Shown piece after piece: positions 8,029 to 16,567 of a stretch of 64,000 nucleotides of DNA. The stretch covers positions 4,774,001 through 4,838,000 of the forward strand of contig OZ252236.1 of the NCBI GenBank assembly GCA_965249455.1. Reading direction: 5' to 3'. Source of the stretch: Jiulongibacter sp024742395 (GTDB taxonomy: Bacteria; Bacteroidota; Bacteroidia; Cytophagales; Spirosomataceae). Position 1 is the stretch's first letter. Each line of letters opens with the position of its first letter. The position numbers were made by a program, and so were the translations under genes. The notes below the pieces were generated by a model. That model was not told the origin of the DNA and ran no database searches. It was given only the letters and a program-made list of their open reading frames with translations.

Positions 8029-8417
8029 GAAATAAATCTATCCTTAAGCTCAGGATCAGGCATCATACATTCATCCCTCCTTCCAAAAACTTTATATCTG
8101 TTTTTGGCGATCAGTCTGTAAATCCAATCTCGTAAAGGAGTAGGAATTAGTCTTAAAAAAGTAAGCCACCTGAATCTGGGCAGCTCATGTAATATTCTTA
8201 ACGCGGCTTCAGACTCAACATAAAAAACTCCGTCATCTATTAAAATGACGGAGTCCAATTCCTTAGTATTTAAGATATTCTGATTCTCTAAAATCTGCAG
8301 GGCCTGATCTGATTGTAAAGAGCCAAAACAAAATATCTTCTTTCTATCCTCCTTAATTATAAACTGTACAAAGCCATTGCAAAGGTTACAGACACCATCA
8401 AAAAGGATAAGCTTCAT
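8025..8417 (-). CDS. DCC family thiol-disulfide oxidoreductase (DUF393)
   Basis: 130-residue protein named after its DxxCxxC motif, seen here as DGVCNLCN (residues 7-14). The body has SDQALQIL and the C-terminal LRDWIYRLIAKNRYKVFGRRDECMMP. The family is thioredoxin-like and predicted to exchange disulfides; substrates are not known. It ends 4 nt inside the LytTR stop and lies 6 nt downstream of a small membrane-protein gene, probably as its second cistron. Confidence 0.9.
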   Translation of the reverse strand: MKLILFDGVCNLCNGFVQFIIKEDRKKIFCFGSLQSDQALQILENQNILNTKELDSVILIDDGVFYVESEAALRILHELPRFRWLTFLRLIPTPLRDWIYRLIAKNRYKVFGRRDECMMPDPELKDRFIS

Positions 8418-8423
8418 TAAGTA

Positions 8424-8846
8424 TTAAAACAATTTCTCGAAAGGCAATCTGCTCAATACCAAAATAAGAGCTAAGCCAAAAAAGATCATTGTAGACTTAA
8501 ATCTTTTCCCATTCCCAATCGCTTTCTTGCTTTTTGCGTTTCCTATTGTTACTAAAATAGCCGCTATAATCCCAACTGTCGGATGTTCTACATAAGCTTT
8601 TCTGGCCATTGCATTTTTCATGATACCCGCCATATCCGCATTAGACATAACTAAGACCAATAAAACTAAACCTAGCAAAAACATGGTATGAGTAGCTATA
8701 AGGGCAAAAAGGTTAACCTTTCTGTGCTTGTCTTCCCAAGCTTTATCACCAGTAGTACCCATAACACCGTTTATAGTGGCCCAGGCTAACAGAATTAGTA
8801 CAGCAAAAGCCAAATAATGATGAATCGTTAATAAAATTTGTTGCAT
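8424..8846 (-). CDS. small four-helix membrane protein (cytochrome b-like, function unknown)
   Basis: About 140 residues. Hydrophobic helices lie at about 5-25, 47-68, 88-105 and 115-135, with histidines IHHYLAF and ATHTMF in the first two. Similar Bacteroidota proteins are often labelled cytochrome B, but haem binding is not shown. The reading frame opens further upstream at 8885. I prefer the ATG at 8846 because a TACCTTTG promoter element at 8867-8874 lies inside the longer version and would leave it untranscribed. Co-directional with the DCC gene, 6 nt apart. Confidence 0.7.
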   Translation of the reverse strand: MQQILLTIHHYLAFAVLILLAWATINGVMGTTGDKAWEDKHRKVNLFALIATHTMFLLGLVLLVLVMSNADMAGIMKNAMARKAYVEHPTVGIIAAILVTIGNAKSKKAIGNGKRFKSTMIFFGLALILVLSRLPFEKLF

Positions 8847-8866
8847 TAGCTTATTCGTTTTTTTGG

Positions 8867-8874
8867 CAAAGGTA
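8867..8874 (-). promoter_or_regulatory. -7 element upstream of the small membrane protein
   Basis: Minus strand reads TACCTTTG, a TAnnTTTG match, 20 nt before the ATG at 8846. It decides the start choice for that gene. The -33 position is AT-rich without TTG. Confidence 0.55.
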
Positions 8875-8904
8875 AGCCCTGCCATTTATTAATTCTTATA
8901 AAAA

Positions 8905-9825
8905 TCAAAAATCATCTGACCATCTGTAAGCAGCAATTAGCTTTTCTTCACCTTCTTTGCCAGCGTAGTAATTCCCGTGTTCCATTCCCAGAATAAAATC
9001 ATTCTTCGATTTATCATAAATATGCTTAAATAAGCCCTTATAATTAATCTCTCCGGTGGTTGGTTCTTTTCTGCCGGGTTCATCCCCTATTTGAAAATAA
9101 CCTATCTCATCCCATACCAAATCCATATTTCGGGTAAGTCTACCTTCGTTTCTTTGCATATGCCACATATCAAAAAGGATTTTGCAAGAAGGACTATCTA
9201 CTGCCTTACAAAGAAGATAGGTCTGGTCTGAATATCGCATAAATAAGTCAGGATTATCAGATAAGGGCTCCAGCACCATTGTTAAGTTATGAGGCTCGAA
9301 AATATCTGTAGCTCTCCTCAGTGCATCTATCACATTAGCCATTTGAATCCCCATAGGCAGTTCTCTGGCAAAATTCCCCGGCACTACGGTCATCCACTTG
9401 GAATTGGTTCTTTTCGCTACTTCTACGGCTTCTCTGCATTTCTTTAAGAAAGCTTCTTTCCATTCTGCATTTCCAGAAGTCAAGGTGACCTTTGGCGGCC
9501 AATTATCAAAAGCAATTACAAAAACACCCATTTGCATACCAAGGCGACCCATTTCATTTGCAATACGTTCTTGATCTGCTATAGACTTGCTCATCATGCC
9601 ATTATCTTCTAAGGCTCTGAAACCTCTTTCATGCATGAATTTTATCTGATCAATATAGTCTTCTCCAGCAGAGTATTTAAACATCCCAAAATGTGGGGCA
9701 AATTTCAATTTAAACGGACGATCGTCTGTGCTAATAAAAGAATTTGCCAGGCTGCTGCCACTCATTAAACTTATTCCCGCACCAGCTGTCAGGGCCGTTG
9801 AGATAAATTTTCTTCGATTTGTCAT
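8905..9825 (-). CDS. exported TIM-barrel protein, hydroxypyruvate isomerase-like
   Basis: 306 residues. N terminus MTNRRKFISTALTAGAG is a twin-arginine-type signal. The remainder is an AP-endonuclease-2/xylose-isomerase-type TIM barrel with MVLEPLSDNPD, ILFDMWHMQRNEG, FQIGDEPGRKEPTTGEINY and LGMEHGNYYAGKEGEEKL. The EP, D..H and GDEPGR motifs resemble the metal-binding active site of hydroxypyruvate isomerase. The actual substrate in the periplasm is unknown. A second, distinct member of the superfamily is encoded at 10988. Confidence 0.85.
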   Translation of the reverse strand: MTNRRKFISTALTAGAGISLMSGSSLANSFISTDDRPFKLKFAPHFGMFKYSAGEDYIDQIKFMHERGFRALEDNGMMSKSIADQERIANEMGRLGMQMGVFVIAFDNWPPKVTLTSGNAEWKEAFLKKCREAVEVAKRTNSKWMTVVPGNFARELPMGIQMANVIDALRRATDIFEPHNLTMVLEPLSDNPDLFMRYSDQTYLLCKAVDSPSCKILFDMWHMQRNEGRLTRNMDLVWDEIGYFQIGDEPGRKEPTTGEINYKGLFKHIYDKSKNDFILGMEHGNYYAGKEGEEKLIAAYRWSDDF

Positions 9826-9957
9826 ATATCAAATAGGTTGAATATTAATTAGTTATAATTTCTTTGAAAAAAACTTGTTGAAATTCCATATTTTCTGGCT
9901 AAAGTCATATACTTTTGCCCAGCGAATTCAACCTAACTATACAATTCCCCTAACCTT

Positions 9958-10326
9958 TTACTTTACAGCAATAAGCGAGATTTCCACTTGTACATCTTTT
10001 GGAAGTCTCGCCACTTGCACCGTTTCTCTGGCTGGCGGATTTACTAAAAACCTTTTACCGTATACTTCATTTACCGCAGTAAAATCATCCATTGATTTTA
10101 GAAAAATGCTGCATTTTACAACATTCTCAAAAGTCATCTCAGCAGCTTCCAAAATGGCTTCTAAGTTCTTCATCACCTGCTCTGCCTCTGCAGTAACATC
10201 TCCCAGCAATGATGTTTCATAAGCAATTTGACCAGATACATATAAAGTGTCGCCAGCTAATACTGCTTGAGAATACGGGCCGATCGGTTCAGGTGCATTC
10301 TCCGTATATATTATCGTTTTATTCAT
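9958..10326 (-). CDS. ridA: RidA family reactive-intermediate deaminase
   Basis: 122 residues. RidA proteins hydrolyse reactive enamines/imines released by PLP enzymes such as threonine dehydratase. Visible signatures are GPYSQAVLAGDTLYVSGQIA near the N terminus, the central VVKCSIFLKSMDDF and the C-terminal NPPARETVQVARLPKDVQVEIS, which carries the ligand-binding Arg. Length and ends fit the family. Divergent from the TIGR04282 gene by 50 nt. Confidence 0.94.
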   Translation of the reverse strand: MNKTIIYTENAPEPIGPYSQAVLAGDTLYVSGQIAYETSLLGDVTAEAEQVMKNLEAILEAAEMTFENVVKCSIFLKSMDDFTAVNEVYGKRFLVNPPARETVQVARLPKDVQVEISLIAVK

Positions 10327-10376
10327 TTTAAGGTCTCTTTAAAAAAATATCAATCTCGAATCTAATATAACAAGCA

Positions 10377-10991
10377 TTGAAAGAAGCACTCCTTATTTTT
10401 ATCAAAAATCCTGAACTTGGAAAAGCCAAAACAAGGCTCGCCGCTACGCTCGGCGATGAAAAAGCTCTTGAAATATACCATTACCTTTTGGCTCATACCA
10501 GACAAGTAAGTCTTGATCTACCTGTAAAACGCAAACTCTATTACAGCAGCTTCATTGACAAAAATGACCTTTGGTCAAATTCTGAATATGATAAATATTT
10601 GCAAGACCAATCACCCGATCTAGGTCAAAAAATGTACTCTGCCTTGCTGGAAAGCTACAATGAAGGGATACCTAGAGCTTTAATTATTGGAAGCGATTGC
10701 CTTGACTTAACTCCAGAAATATTAACCGAGGCGTATAGTATATTGAGCAAAAAAGAAGCTGTAATAGGTCCGGCAAAAGACGGCGGCTATTACAGCATTG
10801 GATTTAATTTTGAAAGAATGGGCAAAGAAAGTATACACGCTTTACAAAAGCTCTTTTTAAACAAAAGCTGGTCTCATGAAAAAGTATTCTCCGAAGCTAT
10901 TTCAGCCTTTCAAGAACTTGAGTTCGACTATTTCGAAATGCCAACGCTAAGAGATGTTGATGTAGAAGAAGACATTAAGCATCTGCTCTAA
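10377..10991 (+). CDS. TIGR04282/DUF2064 glycosyltransferase-like protein
   Basis: 204 residues with the GT-A-like fold of the family named for an arsenosugar biosynthesis link. Motifs are LLIFIKNPELGKAKTRLAATLG at the start, LIIGSDCLDLTPE (about 102-114, probable metal/nucleotide Asp) and IGPAKDGGYYSIGF. The start is TTG: the family N terminus begins exactly there and no ATG is available. The arsenosugar connection is a family annotation and no arsenic gene is seen nearby. Its TAA shares CTAA with the convergent TIM-barrel gene. Confidence 0.85.
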   Translation: MKEALLIFIKNPELGKAKTRLAATLGDEKALEIYHYLLAHTRQVSLDLPVKRKLYYSSFIDKNDLWSNSEYDKYLQDQSPDLGQKMYSALLESYNEGIPRALIIGSDCLDLTPEILTEAYSILSKKEAVIGPAKDGGYYSIGFNFERMGKESIHALQKLFLNKSWSHEKVFSEAISAFQELEFDYFEMPTLRDVDVEEDIKHLL

Positions 10992-11815
10992 ACCATTTTT
11001 ATGATCCCCCTTACATACCCAACAGACTCAGAAAGGCCATACGCCGCATGATCACCATCCTTTTCATATTCTAAACCTAATACACCAGAATATTCAATAT
11101 CTTTTAAGGCTTTCATAATGCTGGCGATATCCATTTTACCACGGCCTATTTCAACGTTTTTACCATCAGGAACTTGCTCATCGATGTCTTTTATGTGAAC
11201 ATCAAACAAGCGGTCTTTGTATTTTTTAAGTTCTGCAGCAGGATCAAGATTTAAGCGAAAAGTATGCCCTGTATCAATACAAAGTCCTATGCGTGAATCC
11301 AGCATTTTAATTTTATTGTAAACACTTTCAGGCGAAGGGAAAATTTCATCCTCAGGGCCGTGATTATGTATGGCAAGTTTGATATTGGTCTCTTTTACCT
11401 TTTTTTCAATTTGAGGCAGTAAATGATGTACAGGTGCACCAATTATCATCTTAAGACCAGCCGCTTGGGCATAATTAAAGTATTTGTCAATATCCTGCTC
11501 GGTTTTAAAATAGATCACCCCACCGCCGTAAATGTTTAACCCCCGGGCTTTTAGCTTATCCATGATGTACCTTAGCTCTTCAGGACTTGCCTCATAAGGT
11601 AAATGAAAACTTTTCAGGGCTATATCCTTGATACCAAGTCTTTGCACAATTTCTATAAGCTCATCGATACTGTATTTTCTTAAAGTGTAGGACGCCAATC
11701 CTACTTTAAGTGCACTTGCTGAAGAAAAACCAGCTTTTTGTCTAAAAGATAAGCTGCTAGCTGCCACTGCTCCCAGACCCAGGCTTTGAATAAATTTCTT
11801 TCTCGTTAATGTCAT
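10988..11815 (-). CDS. exported sugar phosphate isomerase/epimerase-like TIM barrel
   Basis: About 275 residues from the ATG at 11815 (MTLTRKKFIQSLGLGAVAASS), a basic, hydrophobic export signal of Tat type with a single Arg-Lys pair. A TTG 33 nt upstream extends the frame but adds no sensible sequence. The barrel shows IYGGGVIYF, LAIHNHGPEDE, LCIDTGHTFR, DVHIKDID and GLEYEKDGD, the usual metal-site strands of this superfamily. The substrate is unknown. Confidence 0.83.
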   Translation of the reverse strand: MTLTRKKFIQSLGLGAVAASSLSFRQKAGFSSASALKVGLASYTLRKYSIDELIEIVQRLGIKDIALKSFHLPYEASPEELRYIMDKLKARGLNIYGGGVIYFKTEQDIDKYFNYAQAAGLKMIIGAPVHHLLPQIEKKVKETNIKLAIHNHGPEDEIFPSPESVYNKIKMLDSRIGLCIDTGHTFRLNLDPAAELKKYKDRLFDVHIKDIDEQVPDGKNVEIGRGKMDIASIMKALKDIEYSGVLGLEYEKDGDHAAYGLSESVGYVRGIIKMV

Positions 11816-11888
11816 ATTTATAAGGGTTGATTTTCGATAAATATACAAATTATGCCCAGTGAACTAAACGAGAATTATTTCTTTCTAT

Positions 11889-12443
11889 TTACTCTTCAGC
11901 CCAATCAGGGTACATCGAAAGGTTTTCATTGAATAATTCGTCTAAATAGTAAGGCCTTCGCATAGTTTTATTGCACTTAAAAGTGGCTTGATCATCACCA
12001 AAAACATAAACACAAGGTTCATACGGGCCGGCCAATCGTGTGGTCATAATAGTAGTGGGAGCACCATTAGGAAAAAACTCATCTTTATGGTCTCTGCCCA
12101 ATAGGCAATGACCCAACTCATGGAATACTAAAGCCTCTTTGTTCTGACTAACTTTAATATCCCAGCAGTCTCTATTCTTTCTTATTTGAATGATTCTTTG
12201 ACCAGCCCTTCCAGCTTTCGGCCGCTCGCACTGGCCACAAAAATCTTCAGGTAGTGAATCAGTAAATTCAACTATGAGGTTTTCCTTGGGAATTGAAATA
12301 CCCCTTGCCTTAGCTTCCTCAAAGAAGGTTTCAACATAAACCTCTAGTGCAGGTTCAATTCTATACTCAAAGCTCACTTCCTTTTTCTCACAAGAAATAA
12401 GCATGTAGATAAATCCAAAAAGGAATAAAAGGTAATTTTTCAT
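11889..12443 (-). CDS. lipoprotein with zinc-metalloprotease motif
   Basis: About 184 residues from the ATG at 12443. MKNYLLFLFGFIYMLISCEKK is a lipoprotein signal with Cys in the lipobox. The catalytic motif is HELGHCLLGRDH: HExxH plus a further His at position 12, one residue further than in canonical metzincins (HExxHxxGxxH). It is followed by TTIMTTRLAG, compatible with a Met-turn. Four cysteines in DFCGQCERP, DCW and later segments may form disulfides. Likely an outer-membrane or periplasmic peptidase; the substrate is unknown. A longer TTG/ATG frame to 12503 is rejected because it buries the signal peptide. Confidence 0.75.
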   Translation of the reverse strand: MKNYLLFLFGFIYMLISCEKKEVSFEYRIEPALEVYVETFFEEAKARGISIPKENLIVEFTDSLPEDFCGQCERPKAGRAGQRIIQIRKNRDCWDIKVSQNKEALVFHELGHCLLGRDHKDEFFPNGAPTTIMTTRLAGPYEPCVYVFGDDQATFKCNKTMRRPYYLDELFNENLSMYPDWAEE

Positions 12444-12523
12444 AGGGCATAATAGATACCGAATATACAAAAAAAACCGAGTGCAAAGCACCCGGCATTT
12501 CATTCAACCCTATTGAAATAATA

Positions 12524-13135
12524 TTATTTTCCGCCCTTAAGAACGGCTTGTAATTCCTTTAATTCGTCCCATTTTCCGGCCGCAGCTAACTTTGCCTGCT
12601 TACTCCAGGTTTTAGGATCGTGCATCTTATATCTTGGCCCTGCTGCCTCTAAAACCGCCTTGAGCGTTTTTTGAGTTGCTTTACCAAGTGCTGCAAAAGT
12701 ATCAATTCCATCGGCTTCTAACAAACCTGCAATCTTCTTTCCTATTCCTTCAATCTTTGTCAGATCCTCTTTTCCTACAGCCTTAGTTGTTTTGGTTGCA
12801 GCTGGTTTAGCAGCTACAGCCTTTTTCGGAGCTACTTTCTTTTTTGCAGGAGCAGGCACCTTTATCACACAATTATCTACTTGATAGTCAGGAATAAATG
12901 AATAATCATCTGCATTTCCGTCATTCACCCATCTACCATCATCTAACAAATAACGGTACTCATAAGTTTGACCAACCTCTAAATTTATTGCTGTACTTAA
13001 TGAGCCATCTTTCGCTTTCTTAAGAGAAACACCTTTAGAAGTATCCCAGTCATTAAACTCTCCAAGTAGAATTCCGGAAGTCGCGTTTCCTACAATTTCA
13101 GGAGCTAATGAAAAACTGATTTTTGTCTTAGACAT
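12524..13135 (-). CDS. E-set (AMPK/CBM48-like) and helix-hairpin-helix fusion protein
   Basis: About 203 residues from the ATG at 13135 (MSKTKISFSL). Residues about 5-90 form an early-set/glycogen-binding-like beta domain (LLGEFNDWD, YEYRYLLDDGRWVNDGNADDY), as in isoamylase N termini and AMPK beta. A Lys/Ala/Pro-rich linker (about 92-120) follows. The C-terminal region has a helix-hairpin-helix motif, LTKIEGIGKKIAGLLEADGI, ending in a charged tail. HhH motifs usually bind DNA non-specifically. The combined role is unknown. A near-consensus promoter (TTG-N20-AATTTTTG) lies 20-50 nt upstream. Confidence 0.75.
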   Translation of the reverse strand: MSKTKISFSLAPEIVGNATSGILLGEFNDWDTSKGVSLKKAKDGSLSTAINLEVGQTYEYRYLLDDGRWVNDGNADDYSFIPDYQVDNCVIKVPAPAKKKVAPKKAVAAKPAATKTTKAVGKEDLTKIEGIGKKIAGLLEADGIDTFAALGKATQKTLKAVLEAAGPRYKMHDPKTWSKQAKLAAAGKWDELKELQAVLKGGK

Positions 13136-13278
13136 ATCTATCTTTTGATTAATGCTGTACAAAAATTGTCATAAGATTTTGAAGCCCCAACACCACCTCT
13201 TAATTAAATGCAATAATTCTTGATAAAGTACAATTCTTTAAAAAATACAATCAATTTTCATTTCCTATCTCGCTAAAA

Positions 13279-14760
13279 TTAAGCAGGTTGATGTTCTTTT
13301 CTTAACAGGTCATTCACGGTTTTTACCGGATTAAAGGTAATCAAAGGAACCTCCACAAAGATGGTATTCCAATCTGACATAGAGCCATTCCATAATCCGG
13401 GAAGTTCTTGTGCCTTAAGGGCTTTGCCACTCAATGATTTCTCTGTAATAAATCCGGTTTTCGGATCTCTGAATTTAAGAAGGTCAAACCTTTCCTTCTT
13501 GTAGTTTTTGGTAGAAACTACTAAATCAACCGGATTAAAGTGGGTGGCATTTTGAAATATTTCAGACTGTCTTTTACTGTTAAAATTAAATTGAGCAGAC
13601 TCCACTATATGAGTAGATACAGAGCCATCTCCATTTTCTAACCAAAACGGTCCACCACCTGGCTCTCCTACGTTCTGAACCATTCCACATACTCTGATAG
13701 GCCTGTTAATCTTATTTTTAGCATAAGCTAACTTATCCTCATTTGACCAGTTCCTGAAACCTTTAGGGGGTATCACATTTAACTCATTCTTTAAGAAGCT
13801 AAGAGCCTTTTGTCTGGTATAATCAGAGACTTCGTCTTTGTCCAATCTTTTGGCGAAATTGAATAGCTGCTTCTGGTATTTTAGTACCAAGGCCGCCAAA
13901 ACTTTTTTATAGGTAATAGTCTGTTCTTTTAAATGATCAGGGACCACATTATCAATATTCTTGATAAAAATAACATCGGCATCCTGATCATTCAAGTTTT
14001 CAAGGAGAGCTCCATGTCCTGCAGGTCTGAATAAAATCTTACCCTCCTCCGTTCTGAAAGGATTATTATCCATGTCTACTGCAATGGTATCTGTACTTTT
14101 CTTTTGTTCAGAATAACTAAAAATAAACTGTACGCCATATTTCTCTTCGTAAGATTTTTTGACATTGGCTATTAATGACTTAAACCTACTTTTATGTTCA
14201 GGAGAAACGGTAAAATGCAGCCTTACTCTCCCGTTTCTATTGGCATAGGCCGCCCCTTCGACCATGTGTTCCTCAATGGCCGTTCTGGTACCATCAGGAT
14301 ATTTATGAAACTCCAACAATCCTTTTGGCAAACTGCCGTAGTCTAGTCCCTCTTTATTTAGCAGGCCCTCTAAAAGCGTCTGCTGATCATTCTTGCCACC
14401 TGTCACTTCCATCAGACTTTCATAAAAGGCGAAGTCAGCTATTTCATTGACGAATTGCTCTACTGCCTTATCTACTTTCCCTTCATCTTTGGCAGCAAAT
14501 AATGCTTTAAACATTCTGGAAGCTGCACCAGATGCAGGCACAAACTTTAATAATTTCTTTTTGGAAGCCTCTTTGTCAAAATACGCTACTAAGTCACTTA
14601 TTTCAGATGAAGTTAACTTCAACAGACCATCCCCTTCAGTGGCCGCCTTTTGAGCTTTTATAAACGGAAAGCCAGATTTGAAATTTTCAATCTGCTCTTT
14701 AACGATATTTATATCGCTACCTCTTTCTTCTATCTGGGTTAAATCTTTATCTGAAAACAT
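13279..14760 (-). CDS. DUF4301 family protein
   Basis: 493-residue cytoplasmic protein. It matches the DUF4301 family by its start (MFSDKDLTQIEERG), the block LLKFVPASGAASRMFKALF, and KTEEGKILFRPAGHGALLENLND-like and GMVQNVGEPGGGPFWL segments. FVPASGAASRMFK and RPAGHGALLENL look like nucleotidyltransferase/uridylyltransferase loops, so sugar-nucleotide chemistry is possible; this is inference. A TATTTTTG promoter element lies upstream. Single gene, divergent from proA. Confidence 0.8.
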   Translation of the reverse strand: MFSDKDLTQIEERGSDINIVKEQIENFKSGFPFIKAQKAATEGDGLLKLTSSEISDLVAYFDKEASKKKLLKFVPASGAASRMFKALFAAKDEGKVDKAVEQFVNEIADFAFYESLMEVTGGKNDQQTLLEGLLNKEGLDYGSLPKGLLEFHKYPDGTRTAIEEHMVEGAAYANRNGRVRLHFTVSPEHKSRFKSLIANVKKSYEEKYGVQFIFSYSEQKKSTDTIAVDMDNNPFRTEEGKILFRPAGHGALLENLNDQDADVIFIKNIDNVVPDHLKEQTITYKKVLAALVLKYQKQLFNFAKRLDKDEVSDYTRQKALSFLKNELNVIPPKGFRNWSNEDKLAYAKNKINRPIRVCGMVQNVGEPGGGPFWLENGDGSVSTHIVESAQFNFNSKRQSEIFQNATHFNPVDLVVSTKNYKKERFDLLKFRDPKTGFITEKSLSGKALKAQELPGLWNGSMSDWNTIFVEVPLITFNPVKTVNDLLRKEHQPA

Positions 14761-14795
14761 GCGAATTTTGCTTTAAGGTTTTGTTTTAATCTTGC

Positions 14796-14803
14796 CAAAA
14801 ATA
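14796..14803 (-). promoter_or_regulatory. -7 element upstream of the DUF4301 gene
   Basis: Minus strand reads TATTTTTG (TAnnTTTG match), 36 nt before the ATG at 14760. No TTG at -33 spacing. Confidence 0.4.
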
Positions 14804-14885
14804 AGGATCAAATACGAGAAATGGTCTAAAATCGACGGTGTTCGTAGTTTTTTTTAGACCTTTGTAAAACACTAAAGAAAGTATT

Positions 14886-16124
14886 TTGAAAGACATTTTA
14901 GTTAAAAGTAGGAAAGCGTCAAAGTCCATTGCGAATTTAAATTCAGAAGAAAAATCTGAAATCCTTCTGGACCTTGCCAAACTTATTGAAAAATCAGCCG
15001 AGAAAATTAAAGTTGAAAACAAGAAAGATCTTGACAGGATGGAGAAATCTGATCCAAAGTATGATCGATTGCTTCTTTCTGACAGCAGGATTGAAGGACT
15101 TGTTAACTCCTTGAAAGTAGTAGCCCAGCTTGAAGATCCTGTGGGTAAAGAACTTCTGAAAAGAACCTTGCCGAATGGCCTTAAGTTATCCAGAATAGCG
15201 GTTCCTTTGGGTGTGGTAGGCATAATTTATGAATCAAGGCCCAATGTTACTGTAGATGTGGCCTCGCTGTGTTTACGATCTGGTAATGCTGCTATTTTAA
15301 AAGGAGGAAAAGAGGCACACTGTTCTAATATGTGTCTGGTCTCCCTAATTCATGAAGTTTTGGAAAAGAAGGGACTTCCTGCCGAGGCAGTAACCTTATT
15401 ACCTACAGATAGAAGTTACACTGAAAAGCTCCTTAAAGCAGAAAAGTATGTTGATGTGATTATCCCAAGGGGTTCATCTGGCCTAATAAACTATGTAAGA
15501 AGTAATTCACTCATTCCTACCATAGAAACAGGAGCAGGTGTATGTCATACATATATTGAAAAAACAGCAGATGCTGCTATGGGGGCTGCAATTCTGGTCA
15601 ATGCTAAAGTTACCAGACCTTCAGTTTGTAATTCTTTAGACTGTGCAGTACTGGATGAAGAGGTCCTTGAAACAGTGATTCCTCAGGTGCTTGAAGGTTT
15701 TAAAGAATATGATGTTGAAGTTTACGCCGATGAGAAAAGTTATCCTATTTTCGAGAAAAACGGATATACTTTGCTAAAAAAAGCACAAGACGAAGACTTC
15801 GGAAAAGAGTGGCTTGACTATAAAGTATCATTCAAGACCGTAAATGGTCTCGATGAAGCACTTGAGCACATTGAAAGAAATTCTTCAAGACATTCTGAAG
15901 CTATTATCACCGAAGATAAGGCTAAAGCGGAAAGATTCTTAAAAGAAGTAGATGCCGCCAGTGTTTACCATAATGCATCTACCAGATTTACAGATGGTGA
16001 AGAATTTGGCCTAGGGGCTGAAATAGGCATCTCTACCCAGAAGCTTCACGCCAGAGGGCCATTTGCCTTAGAAAAATTAGTTACTGAGAAGTGGGTAGTT
16101 AAAGGCGAAGGTCAGATCAGATAG
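14886..16124 (+). CDS. proA: ProA, gamma-glutamyl phosphate reductase
   Basis: 412 residues. NADPH-dependent reduction of gamma-glutamyl phosphate to the semialdehyde, second step of proline synthesis. Diagnostic regions are LKLSRIAVPLGVVGIIYESRPNVT, SGNAAILKGGKEA, DVIIPRGSSGLINYV and the catalytic-Cys region TRPSVCNSLDCAVL, then LGAEIGISTQKLHARGP near the end. The start is TTG at 14886. The usual partner proB (glutamate kinase) is not adjacent. The stop overlaps the next start by 1 nt. Confidence 0.95.
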   Translation: MKDILVKSRKASKSIANLNSEEKSEILLDLAKLIEKSAEKIKVENKKDLDRMEKSDPKYDRLLLSDSRIEGLVNSLKVVAQLEDPVGKELLKRTLPNGLKLSRIAVPLGVVGIIYESRPNVTVDVASLCLRSGNAAILKGGKEAHCSNMCLVSLIHEVLEKKGLPAEAVTLLPTDRSYTEKLLKAEKYVDVIIPRGSSGLINYVRSNSLIPTIETGAGVCHTYIEKTADAAMGAAILVNAKVTRPSVCNSLDCAVLDEEVLETVIPQVLEGFKEYDVEVYADEKSYPIFEKNGYTLLKKAQDEDFGKEWLDYKVSFKTVNGLDEALEHIERNSSRHSEAIITEDKAKAERFLKEVDAASVYHNASTRFTDGEEFGLGAEIGISTQKLHARGPFALEKLVTEKWVVKGEGQIR

Positions 16125-16567
16125 TGAAAGAAGAACTCTTGGAAATTGCTAAAGCAAAGACTGATCTTAGAATTCAGGAAGCCCAAAAGGCTATAGAAGC
16201 CTCTCAACTTGCTGCCAATGAAGAAACAAAAAGCTCTGCTGGCGACAAGTATGAAACCGGTAGAGCCATGGCTCAGAATGACCGTAATCTATACGCTAGA
16301 CAACTCTCTGAAGCCCAAAAAGATATGGCCATTCTAAACAGCATTGATTTAAAAAAGGAATACACCTTGATTTCAACAGGTGCCCTGACAGAAACAAGTA
16401 TTGGCTATTTTTTTATTGCTACCAGCATCGGGATTATTCCTCTAAAAAATCAGAAAGTAATGGTGACCTCTCAAGACTCGCCAATGGGACTTATTTTAAA
16501 AGGAAAAAGAGAAAATGACCAAGTAGATTTCAGAAATAATAAGATTAATATAATCAGTGTCAAATAG
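16124..16567 (+). CDS. GreA/GreB C-terminal-like protein
   Basis: 147 residues starting at a GTG that overlaps the proA stop. The N-terminal half is helical (KTDLRIQEAQKAIEASQLAANEETKSSAGDKYETGRAMAQND), like the Gre coiled coil. The C-terminal half is a small beta domain (YFFIATSIGIIPLKNQKVMVTSQDSPMGLILKGKRENDQV), like the FKBP-like domain of transcript-cleavage factors. Homologues are often misnamed 3-oxoacyl-ACP synthase. The acidic tip residues that define Gre activity are not evident, so a true Gre function is doubtful. Confidence 0.65.
   Translation: MKEELLEIAKAKTDLRIQEAQKAIEASQLAANEETKSSAGDKYETGRAMAQNDRNLYARQLSEAQKDMAILNSIDLKKEYTLISTGALTETSIGYFFIATSIGIIPLKNQKVMVTSQDSPMGLILKGKRENDQVDFRNNKINIISVK

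Noticed and set aside
9875..10222. 115-residue plus-strand frame
   Set aside because: Almost entirely antisense to ridA, with no homology-like features; the part before ridA has no promoter or start context.
14786..15223. 145-residue open frame on the minus strand opposite the start of proA
   Set aside because: It lies antisense to a certain gene, is Ser/Phe-rich shadow sequence and has no recognisable domain.
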